Origin: Malaya genurostris
Taxonomy: Eukaryota; Arthropoda; Insecta; Diptera; Culicidae
DNA length: 64,000 nt
Direction: 5' to 3'
NCBI RefSeq assembly: GCF_030247185.1
Contig: NC_080572.1
Coordinates: forward strand, 302,051,656 to 302,115,655
Shown: positions 36,601 to 48,600 of the stretch, in pieces
Numbering within the stretch: position 1 is the first letter of the stretch
Layout of the letters: each line of letters starts with the position of its first letter
The notes under the pieces: generated by a model
The model's input: only the letters and a program-made list of their open reading frames with translations
Databases searched by the model: none
Told to the model about the DNA's origin: nothing
Position numbers and translations under genes: made by a program

Positions 36601-39600
36601 CTCAGTGATTACTTCAGTGACCTTGATCTCTTCAGGATGCTCTTGGACGATGGCTTCTTGAGGTTCGATTGGTGTTGGTTTGAATTCGGTGGCTTCTTCA
36701 AACGGAATTTCAGATTCGGTAACAGTGACTGTTGTCTGAGGAAGTTGATCATCTTCTTGAACAGTGACGATCTCAGTAACCTGTTCCTTCTTTCCGGCCT
36801 TCTTCTTGATGACGCGTTTCTTAACGACTTGTTTCTTCGGTTTGCCTTCCTCAGTGATTACTTCAGTGACCTTGATCTCTTCAGGAAGCTCTTGGACGAT
36901 GGCTTCTTGAGGTTCGATTGGTGTTGGTTTGAATTCGGTGGTTTCTTCAAACGGAATTTCAGATTCGGTAACAGTGACTGTTGTCTGAGGAAGTTGATCA
37001 TCTTCTTGAACAGTGACGATCCCAGTAACCTGTTCCTTCTTTCCGGCCTTCTTCTTGATGACGCGTTTCTTAACGACTTGTTTCTTCGGTTTGCCTTCCT
37101 CAGTGATTACTTCAGTGACCTTGATCTCTTCAGGAAGCTCTTGGACGATGGCTTCTTGAGGTTCGATTGGTGTTGGTTTGAATTCGGTGGCTTCTTCAAA
37201 CGGAATTTCAGATTCGGTAACAGTGACTGTTGTCTGAGGAAGTTGATCATCTTCTTGAACAGTGACGATCTCAGTAACCTGTTCCTTCTTTCCGGCCTTC
37301 TTCTTGATGACGCGTTTCTTAACGACTTGTTTCTTCGGTTTGCCTTCCTCAGTGATTCCTTCAGTGACCTTGATCTCTTCAGGAAGCTCTTGGACGATGG
37401 TTTCTTGAGGTTCAAATGATATTGGTTTGAATTCGGTGGCTTCTTCAAACGGAATTTCAGATTCGGTAACAGTGACTGTTGTCTGAGGAAGTTGATCATC
37501 TTCTTGAACAGTGACGATCTCAGTAACCTGTTCCTTCTTTCCGGCCTTCTTCTTGATGACGCGTTTCTTAACGACTTGTTTCTTCGGTTTGCCTTCCTCA
37601 GTGATTACTTCAGTGACCTTGATCTCTTCAGGAAGCTCTTGGACGATGGCTTCTTGAGGTTCGATTGGTGTTGGTTTGAATTCGGTGGCTTCTTCAAACG
37701 GAATTTCAGATTCGGTAACAGTGACTGTTGTCTGAGGAAGTTGATCATCTTCTTGAACAGTGACGATCTCAGTAACCTGTTCCTTCTTTCCGGCCTTCTT
37801 CTTGATGACGCGTTTCTTAACGACTTGTTTCTTCGGTTTGCCTTCCTCAGTGATTGTTTCTGTGACCCTGATCTCTTCAGGAAGCTCTTGGACGATGGCT
37901 TCTTGAGGTTCGATTGGTGTTGATTTGAATTCGGTGGCTTCTTCAAACGGAATTTCAGATTCGGTAACAGTGACTGTTGTCTGAGGAAGTTGATCATCTT
38001 CTTGAACAGTGACGATCTCAGTAACCTGTTCCTTCTTTCCGGTCTTCTTCTTGATGACGCGTTTCTTAACGACTTGTTTCTTCGGTTTGCCTTCCTCGGT
38101 GATTACTTCAGTGACCTTGATCTCTTCAGGAAGCTCTTGGACGATGGTTTCTTGAGGTTCAAATGATATTGGTTTGAATTCGGTGGCTTCTTCAAACGGA
38201 ATTTCAGACTCGGTAACAGTGACTGTTGTCTGAGGAAGTTGATCATCTTCTTGAACAGTGACGATCTCAGTAACCTGTTCCTTCTTTCCGGCCTTCTTCT
38301 TGATGACGCGTTTCTTAACGACTTGTTTCTTCGGTTTGCCTTCCTCAGTGATTGTTTCTGTGACCTTGATCTCTTCAGGAAGCTCTTGGACGATGGCTTC
38401 TTGAGGTTCGATTGGTGCTGGTTTGAATTCGGTAGCTTCTTCAAACGGAATTTCAGATTCGGTAACAGTGACTGTTGTCTGAGGAAGTTGATCATCTTCT
38501 TGAACAGTGACGATCTCAGTAACCTGTTCCTTCTTTCCGGCCTTCTTCTTGATGACGCGTTTCTTAACGACTTGTTTCTTCGGTTTGCCTTCCTCAGTGA
38601 TTGTTTCTGTGACCCTGATCTCTTCAGGAAGCTCTTGGACGATGGCTTCTTGAGGTTCGATTGGTGTTGGTTCGAATTCGGTAGCTTCTTCAAACGGAAT
38701 TTCAGATTCGGTAACAGTGACTGTTGTCTGAGGAAGTTGATCATCTTCTTGAACAGTGACGATCTCAGTAACCTGTTCCTTCTTTCCGGCCTTCTTCTTG
38801 ATGACGCGTTTCTTAACGACTTGTTTCTTCGGTTTGCCTTCCTCAGTGATTGTTTCTGTGACCTTGATCTCTTCAGGAAGTTCTTGGACGTATGTTTGTG
38901 TGTATTTTTCTTTCATTGCAGATGATTGTTGTAATATAGTTGCATCATGTTTCTGTTCGGATATCGTGAGTGTTGTTTCCGTGTTTTGCTCTTGTGTTTC
39001 GTGTTCTGCTGTGTCGTCGTGTTGTGCTTGTTTGCTTGCTTGTGAATGTATGGAAAATGTTGCAGTGTAATCTGTTGGGAGATTGAGTTTAATAAGTGTT
39101 ACTAATTTGTGTTAATGAATAGTTGTTCATATCTTTGGAATGTTGATTTTCAATATAAATGAATGTGTTTTTGGAATGAAATTGTTTTGCATATTGTATA
39201 GTTAGTTTCTTATACCTACCTTGCAATACACTTGGGAATGATTCTTCATACATTTCGAGCATTGGTTGTGTTAATTTTGCGAACCGCTCTGAGGGTTCTT
39301 TTACTACAACAATGTTATCTACGTTTTCGTGAATGTTTGTTTCGGTTATATTGGCAATGATATTAGTTGTAAATGTGACCAATGCCTGTCGTTGAGTGGC
39401 TTCGGTTGGCGCAGTAATGTCATTTAGTTCATTACTGGACACTTCTATACATTCGGCAGCTCTTAAGCCTTCTTGTATAGATTTGACGGCAAACTTACGT
39501 GGCTCGGAGATCTTCTCAATCGGCGTTGTGGAGTCACCGGATATTACATGGGACTGCAATGGTACTATGAAATCGCTTATGTTAACTGTTGCGCTTTGCT

Positions 39601-42600
39601 CAGCTGCAGTGTCTGGAAGTTTAACCTTTTCGAGAGATTCATCGGGAACAGTTTCTAAAAGTGTTGGTACATGCAGATCTAACACCTGTCGAACAGCATG
39701 TTGTGAGTCTGCTTTTTCGGTAGCCTTCAGTAAGCCCAACGAATCATGTGAAACAGTTTCGCTTTTCGAAGCAATGATATGTTCAATAATCCCACTGATT
39801 GCACTTTCTTCTTGCAGTTTTGCATTTAGTAGCTCTTCAACTACATCGGAGGTGCCCACTGTTGATTTGATTGGTAATTTTAAGCCATCATACGCAGGAG
39901 TTGCATGTTTTTCTTCCACCTCGAGTGTGCTTGTGCCTTCCTGCACGCTTTCGTAAGTGACTGGTTGGGATATGATCTTTTGTTCGAGTTCATCTGTAGT
40001 AATGACTGCTTCCGAAAATTTGGAGCTTTCAGTCATGACGTTGCCAATTCCAATGAATGTTTCGGTTTGTCCGACCGAAAGGGATTTCCTTTCGTCAGGA
40101 AGAATACATTTTGCGAGGTGTCCTTCAGTTGGTTGCTTGACATCGTATTCATTCAATCCCTCGTAGACGGTAGCTTCCGATATAAGCACTTGCTCCCTCT
40201 CATCCGTTTTTACATTTGCTAACGATAGAGACTTTGTGTCAGATTGAACCATATCCAGGTCATCCAGTGGTTGAGTTTGTTCGACATTTACAGATTTCAG
40301 AACATCACCTGGAGTGCGTTTGGCAGTTTGACCTTCGGCTTGTATCGTTCCCAAGTATTCCTTCAATGCCTCATAAATTACAGCTTCAGTTACTGTAGTT
40401 TGTTCATGTTCTTCCGATTTCACAAGAGCTGACGTAGCTTTCGTTATGAACCTATCAACGTCACCAGTTTGCTGAAGAGACATGACTTGTTCCACAGTTA
40501 AAGATTTTAGGATATCTCCGCTTATAACTTTAGCGGTGTGCAGTTCATAATCTATCTTTTCGATAAAATCTTTGATGCATTCGAATGCCGTTGTAGCCGT
40601 CGCTATCACCTGCTCCTGTTCATCAGTTTTTTCTACGACGGACAGAGGTTGTAACATTTCTTCCGGTACGTTTCCAGTCAAAATGTATGGCTCTACTTGT
40701 TCTATAGTCAATGACTTGAAAACATCTGCTGGGATAAGTTTTGCAGAGTATGAATCTATCTCTGGTTTACCGACATACTCCTTGATTCCGTCGTAGGCGG
40801 TAGTTTCGCTAACGGTGGTAGTTGTAAGCTCGTCCGTTGCAATGTTAGCCGTGGTTGTCTTCGAACTCTCGATTATAACGTCAGATAGACCATGGAGAGG
40901 GTGAATTTGTTCAACAGTCAGAGATTTAAGCTCATCAGTTGGTACGGTTTTAGCCGTTTGATGTTCAGTCTCTGCCAAATTGATTCCTTCTTTTGTTTTC
41001 TGTTCTGCAATTACTTCGGTGATGGTAAGCTCCGTCATTGGCTCCAAATAGGTGGTAGCAGTTTTCTGTTTCGGAAGAGACGACTGTTCTTGTGGTGCAG
41101 CATCTTCGAAGGATACAGTTTCAGTGACGGTTGTTTGTTCGAACACGTCCTTACTTGACACCGCTGAATGTTCGACTTGCTCTTGAATAACCATGGATGT
41201 TACATCTTCCGCTATTTCAACCTGTTCGACCGCGATTGACTTCAATGTCTTAGAAGGAACTGCTTGCGCTTGGTAGTCTTTTGCAATATCCTGCACACTG
41301 TATCCTTCTTTTTCACGCTGCTCGCTGATAACTTCGGTGACTACTATTTCTGTATTTGGTTGTACTAACATTTCCGCTAATTTCTCATCTGGTTTTGCCG
41401 CTTCGTAGATTCCGCTTACATTTTCATAGACCATCGTTTCGATTTCTGTGGTTTGTTCAAACTGATCTTTCTTCACTGTAGCGGATTGCTCTATTGACGT
41501 GTGTTCGATATCACCAAGAAGATCTGATGTTTGAACTTCTTCTACAACCACAGATCGCATTAAACCTTCGGTCACAGGCTTAGCGGCATAATCCTTGGCT
41601 ATTTCCTGTACATCGAAGCCTTCCCTTTCCTTTTGTTCGGATATTATTTCGGTTACAACGAGCTGTGTCAATGACTGCATTGTCACGTCTGCAGTTTTTT
41701 GCTCTGGCACAGTCTGTTCTATTGATTTTTCGAGCCCTTCGAACGGAATAATTTCGGCTACGGTAGTTTGCTCGTACTCCTTCTTTCGTACGACTGCTGT
41801 ACCTACAGGCAATTCCGATTGCTGAATATACTCAACATCGTCTGCTGGTTGAACTTCTTCGATCGTTATTGATTTCATCATGTGCGAGGGAACTTGTTTC
41901 GCAGAATAATTTTTAGATATTTCCTCAACACTGTATCCTTCAGTTTCCTTCTGTTCCGAGATTACTTCGGTCACAACCAATTCTTGGTTGTGGTCAACAG
42001 TTGGAATAGCTGATTTCTGCTCTGGTTGAATGGGTTTCTCAAGTTGAACAAAATGTTCCAGAATGGTTTGTTCCGTTACTGTTGTCTGCTCGAACGTATC
42101 CTTTTTAACCTGTGCGATTGTGAGGTTCCGCTCATCGGCCATAACTTCCTCAGTTGCACTCGATAAGACGACTTCTTCTACAATGATGGATCTCAACGAT
42201 TGAGATGGAACCGATTTGGCGACATACTGGCTTGCGATATCTTCAACACTGTATCCCTCCTTTTCCTTCTGCTCCGTGATAACTTCGGTAACAACTAGTT
42301 CCGTGTTCGGTTGAACAGTGGCTTCTACATTTTTCAGTTCGGGTTGAATTTGTTCTACCATCGTATCGATACTGTCCATAACAACAGTCTCGGAGATGAT
42401 TTTCTGTTCGATCTCACCAGCGATTGATTTGGCATGTGAAGCAAGTGTTTCCGAGCCCGCAAGATCACTAACATCGTCCGAAAGCTGAACTTGTTCAACC
42501 TGAATTGATCGGAGTGTGTGAGAGGGTATAGTTTTCGCAACGTAATTACTTGCAATATCATGCACGTTGTAGCCTTCTTTTTCCTTTTGTTCTGGCACAA

Positions 42601-45600
42601 CTTCCGTGATAACTAGCTCGGTAATTGCTTCAATATTAGGCGCAGCTGATTTTTCCGTAGGTTTCACCGGAGTGTATTGATGAACGCCCTCGAAAATGTA
42701 CGTCTCATCAGTCATGGTTGGCTCCTGTTCTTCTTTGGTGATGGTTGCAATTTTGGAATCCGCTTTTGTATCAATTATTTGTCCAAGACCGTCTTCTAGT
42801 TGAACTTCTTCGATAGTGATTGATTTCATTGTATCCGAAGATATCTTGGCAGTGTAGTCTTTGGCAATGTCTTCAACGCTAAAGCCTTCTTTTTCCTTTT
42901 GCTCGGTAACAACCTCGGTGACTACGAGCTCACTGATCGGAGTAATGATGGCTTCAGCGGTTCTCTGATCGGGTCCGGTTTCTTGCTCCAGTTTGGTGGT
43001 AGATTCCAATGTCACAGTTTCCTGCACATGCGTTTCCTCTAGTCTGTCATCTTTGCAAACAGCAGCTGAAACTATTGACGTTTCTTTTATGAGCAAATCG
43101 ACATTCTCGGATGACAGTGTTTCCGAAACTTGAACTGATTTCAGAGTATGCGATGGAACCGCTTTTGCAATGTGATCTTTGGCTATTTCTTCTACGCTGT
43201 ATCCTTCTCTTTCCTTCTGTTCCGGTATGACTTCCGTTATGACGACCTCAGTGTTGGGTTGATATAATGGCGATGCCTTTTTCATCGATGGTTGCTCATC
43301 TTCAACCAGTAACTGTGAACCCTCGTAGACGATTGTTTCCGATGTAACCGTTTGCTCAAATCCATCGTTTTTTATTGCTGCGGTTGACGTGAGCTCTTTT
43401 AGTTTCTGCAGTTGATCAACGTTGTCCGAGGAAAATACTTCTTCCACCATTATCGACTTCAATGTGTGGGATGGAACTGTCTTTGCAATATTTTCCTTAG
43501 CCAATTCCGTGACATCGTATCCTTCTCTTTCCTTTTGTTCTGGGTATATTTCGGTTACTACCAATTCGTTGATGGGGACGACAATCTTCTCAGCTATTCT
43601 CGTGGTTGCTTCAGAAATTGCATCATATGCAGTTGTATCTTCGTAAGTCATGGTTTCCGAAATTGTCTTTTGTTCATGTTGATCACTTCTGACTGAAGCC
43701 GCAGCAGTAATTGTTTCCAGTTTTTCGAATTTCTCGGAAACTTCCGCGGTTAATATTTCCTCTACTGTTAGTGATTTCAATGTGTCAGTTGCTACACTCT
43801 TTGCTACATGGTCCTTTGCTAGCTCAACGACTGAGTATCCTTCCTTTTCTTTTTCCTCGGGAGAAACTTCTGTAATCAACAGTTCATTAACTAACTGAAT
43901 AGTTTGATCTGCTTGCCTTTCGGTTGGTTTTTGTTCAGCAGGCACTTTAAGCAGTTCTTCGTAGACCATCGTTTCCGTTATGAATTTCTGTTCAAGTTGA
44001 TCACTTTTAACATTTGCAGCTCCTGTTTGTGGAGTATCTTGAATCATTTGATCAACTGCATCCGATGCTAGAGTCTCTTGAATCAATACCGATTTCAATG
44101 TATGAGCGGGAGTGGCTTTTACTAAGTAGTTAGAAGTTGGAATTTCTTCAACTTCGACACCTTCTTTTTCTCGCTGTTCAGTAACTACTTCGGTGATCAC
44201 CAGTTCGGAAATTGGAAGCAGCGTTGGTTCTACTTGACGAGCCTCAAAGCCAAAGTCCTCGTGCTTTTTAACACCTTCGAAGATTATTGTTTCACTAATA
44301 GTCTTCTCCTCGAACTTATCGGTTTTCATTACAGCGGTGGATTCATTCATTGGCACCTTGGATACATTGGCGAGTGAATCAGTTGCTTCGATTGTTTCAA
44401 CCACTACAGATTTGAGAAGTTGTGAGGGAACAAGTTCTGCTACGTAATCTTTGGCGATTTCCAATGCGTTGAATCTCTCTCGTTCCTTTTGTTCTACGAA
44501 TATCTCGGTTACTGTAAGTTCCGTGCTGGGAGATAACAGTGGTTCGGCTGTTTTTTGCTCTGGTTTAGTGTGATCTTGAAGTTGGTTTAGGTCTTCTAGT
44601 ATTAGAGCCTCGGAAACAGTAGTTTGTTCATGTTCGTCAGTTCTCACGGCGGCTGATGAGGAAATAACATCAGGTTGAATCAGTTCCGCGGTGCGATTCG
44701 ATAACTGAACTTCCTCGATCATCACGGATTTCAATGCGTCCGTTGTTGATGCCTTAGCAACGTAGTCTTTAGCAATATCCGTGGCGGTGACACCCTCTTG
44801 TTCTTTAATTTCTGAGATGATTTCAGTTACAACCAAACTCGTAGAAGGTTCCAAACTCAAGTCAACGGATCTTGATGCAGGTGTTTCTGGAGTGGTATAA
44901 TGTTGAGTAGCTTCCAGAGGTACATTCTCTGTAACGATGGTTTCTTCAAACTGTTCGTCTTTGACAGTGGCTTGAGATGTTACAGCAGAAGTATCGGTAA
45001 CTTGGTCTAAGCTCTCAGATGGAAGAGTCTCGTTCACCAGAACACTTCTCAACGTATGTGTAGGAACAGCTTTAGCGATGTAATCTTTTGCGATCTCTTG
45101 AACATCATATCCATCACGCTCCCTCTGCTCTGTAATGATCTCTGTGACGACTAGCTCGTTGTTGGGCTGCATTGAGGAATCTGCTACTTTCGTTTCCGGC
45201 TGTATTTGCTCGTATCGTTGGAATCCTTCATAGATTGTGGTTTCGGATACAATTTTTTCTTCCAAATTATCCGTCTTGATCGAAGCTGCCGAGATATTTA
45301 GGGAAGATCTGGTGAAGTCGGTAGCCGAAACATTCGTTAGTGTCTCTTGAACTAGCACGGATTTCAACATATCGGTAGGGACAGTCTTGGCAACTTGATC
45401 TGCTGGCTTTTCCTGTGTCATAAAATGAGATTCTCGTTCGCTGGTTTCGTGTGTTATCACGTCTAGCTGGTACTGAGTGTCGAGCTGAGTAGTAGCAAAT
45501 GCTGGGGTTTGGTCAATCTTTCCATCGAATGCTGATTCTTTGTCATTTGTCTGCACAGAGGAAACGGCATGTGATTGCCGCAATATGAATCCAGTCGTGG

Positions 45601-48600
45601 CTGTTTCGCTCCTATCCAAGGCTTCCGGTGAAAATCGACCTGCTGCGTCCGCTGTTTCGATTTCGGTTACGGCAATGTTCTCCATCGGTTCCAGCTTAGA
45701 TTCGGCGATGGCTTCATTCGGACGGGGAGCTCCTTGGTGGAGAGTTTCCTTCTCATGAACAAATGGCACTTCCGATTGACTAACGGTGAGAGTTGACAGT
45801 AACGGAAGGGCTTTCGCAGAGGATGCCGGTTCAAAGGCGGGTAGTTCTGATTCTAGCTCATTACTGACTACCTTCGAAATGGATACCGTAGTCTGTTCGA
45901 GGAAATCCACGTTGGCTGTTTTGGTTTCGTAGGAATCGGTTTCGAACGGCTTGGTTGTGTGACTATCGTTAACAGTCTCGGTGGTTAGGCTTTCTAGGGT
46001 AGTGATTGTATCCATGGCTTGGTAAGAAACAGGTTCCGGTGCTGCCGCCAACTCGGATTCATGCTCTTCGGTGGGTTGCTCTGCAATTTGAAGTGATTCC
46101 GTTGTGGATAATAGAACATCGGCTCTTTGCTCCGGTGGCAAACGACCAGGTACGTAGATATCTTCCTTTTCCGGGGCATTCAGGACATGTGTAGTGTACG
46201 ATTTTTGTTCGACGAAAACTTTGCGAGCGGTTTCCGTGGGAACCGCTAGCTCCGGATAGAATTTACTTGGACTATCTACCACAACGGTTTCACTGGCTTG
46301 TATGGATTCCGATTGTAGAAACTGGTACTTGGGAACTACAGAGGGAAGCTTCGTTTGTGAATCGAGAAGTTGTTCTTTTTCGGCTTTGTGAATTTCTGTA
46401 ATTTGAACGGATTCATTCGAGAGTACGTTAGGATGTGCTCGGGTTGTTAAGGGAGTTTGTGGGAGAGTCAGATTTTCCTCCGATTGACTGCTAATTGTTT
46501 CCTGTACTATTTTGGCATCATGGGTGAACAATCGTATTTTGGCACTTGACGGTACGTCAGATTTAGTGTACAGATCGGAAAGGGAATCGTGTGTCATCGA
46601 TTCGCTAATTTGTAGGGATTGTGTGGGAATCAATTCTGTTTTGGCTAGATGGGATACCGGTTTTTGGGCACTTGTTTCATGGGGCATTTCCTCCGACAGA
46701 ACTTCGAAAACTTGCACTGATTCGTTAAGACCGATTAGGCTATACTTGGGTACCGCAGACAGTTTACTGCTATCCAGTACCGCCGTGTCGGACTCGCTTT
46801 CGGTGGTGTGAATTTCTTCAGTGACCATGGATTTCTGGGGAACTATGTCAACGGAAGCTGTGGAACGAATTGGTTCGCACGGCTCGAGATTGGTAGCCAT
46901 GGTGAGTACCGACGGCAGATTGGATATTTCGGCTATTCCAAGTGGAAGCTCAGAAATTTCACGCGTAGGTGACCGCAGGAATTCTAGAGCTACATCATCC
47001 AACATCTGCTCCTCGCTCGGCAGTAAGGGTTTTAGTGGGTGTAGCTGCAATCTCTGTTTTTTCGTAACAATGCTTTGATCTTCTGATTGTGTGATTTCGA
47101 CTATTTCTTCGTGTGTTTTCTGCTGTATCTTCTCTGATTTGATTTTTTTGTGTTTTTTCTTGCTAGCGACTGTGGTGACTGTCGTGGTGGTTGTGTCTTC
47201 GCGGATATCAGGTGTTTCTGTGAAATTCAGTTGGAATTCGTAACGAGAGTGAAGGGAAATGTCAGAACAAGTGAACAGAATCGTTTGGCATGAGAAAATA
47301 TACTACTGAATTTGAACGTTTTTTTTTAAAGGTGGATAGAATCGATGGTGACGGGAAAGTGTATAGGTACGAAGCCAAAATTGGATGCAAAATTTGGTTG
47401 CTGTCGTGCTGTAAGTGTTTGTTCAATAGTAATAATAATAATAATAAAATATTTTTCACGTGCAACATTATTGTCAGAGTTCTATCAATAGGAAGGCGAA
47501 TCGAGCTAAGTTCCAAACGTTCGGCCAGGCTTCTCAGGCTTCAACAGACGTAACAGAATCGGAAGATAGTAATAATTGGGATGCAATACAAAGAGGATGT
47601 CCAACGAGTGTACAAACAGTAAAAAAACGCAGCCGCATAGACAGGCAATCGGATGCATGGAGATTGAATACTCACCATCTTTCTATATCCTGCTGTTTTG
47701 TTGTTGTTTTTTGTTGCTGTGGCGTCAATCAGCATTCTGAACACAAGCGGTTCACAACACACACTTTAAGCGACTAAAACACTAAAAATAATAAGCAGTC
47801 TTGGCATTTAATACTAGCGATTTATTCAGTTTAGATAGTCAGCCTACGCATCATTATAATTATAGAAAACAACTTAACCTAGTCGATCAGTGCATGAACA
47901 TATTTTATAGCGATGGTAATTTTAAGCAAATAAGCTCGAAAACAACTCGAATCGAATTTTCAAAGAAGAAAAAAAAAATATTCACAAAATACAACACGGT
48001 AAGAGCGGTAGCGAAGCGAATAGTAGTAGTAGAAGTAGTAGCGGTGGTGGTAGTAGTAGTGGTTGCGGTAGTTTAGCAGAAAAAGGACCCATGGCAGGAA
48101 AGGTCATTCAAACGTACGGGGCAAGTTATGATTTCAAACCTTTAATCTCCAGTTCCTTCTTGGTCATCACGGTGGTTTCTGCAGTTTTTGATTCAAGCGC
48201 GCAAACAAGCGTACAGGCGTGCGAAACAGTTATGTTTGGCATTCAATGATCGTGCAGTTCGTTGAGAGCCATAAAGTGTGTGTGAGAGAGAGAGAGAGAA
48301 TAAGGAAGAGATAAGGATTAGATTTTTCTCCCGTTCGGTTATTGGTCGATGGGAAATTCTATTCTATAAGAACGATATTTACCGCTGGTGTGCACTTCGC
48401 TCGATGATATAAGTCGGGTAGTTTCCTCAAATTTCTAGAATAGTAGTGAAATTCAAGCGGATTTATTGGATATACATGGAAAGAAAATTTATGAGATTAG
48501 TCGAGTGTGGGTATCAGTAAGTGATCATGTGCATAAGAAGCCAATAGTTTGTTTTCAGACGAGAACTAGTTGATTCTTCTTAATAATTGCAATAATTCTG

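Noticed and set aside
24748..38886. CRISPR-like or noncoding satellite array.
   Set aside because: There are no spacers, and the 249-bp units are directly joined and encode a continuous protein flanked by good splice sites. The genome is an animal's.
38859..38916. An independent gene starting at the ATG at 38916.
   Set aside because: The frame continues upstream through a unique head to a good acceptor at 39072 in the gene's usual phase 1, so this ATG is internal.
24906..38925. Many long open frames on both strands across the repeat array (for example a 307-codon plus-strand frame at 36496-37419).
   Set aside because: 249 bp is a multiple of three, so any frame without a stop in one unit stays open over many units. 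They are shadows of the real minus-strand frame.
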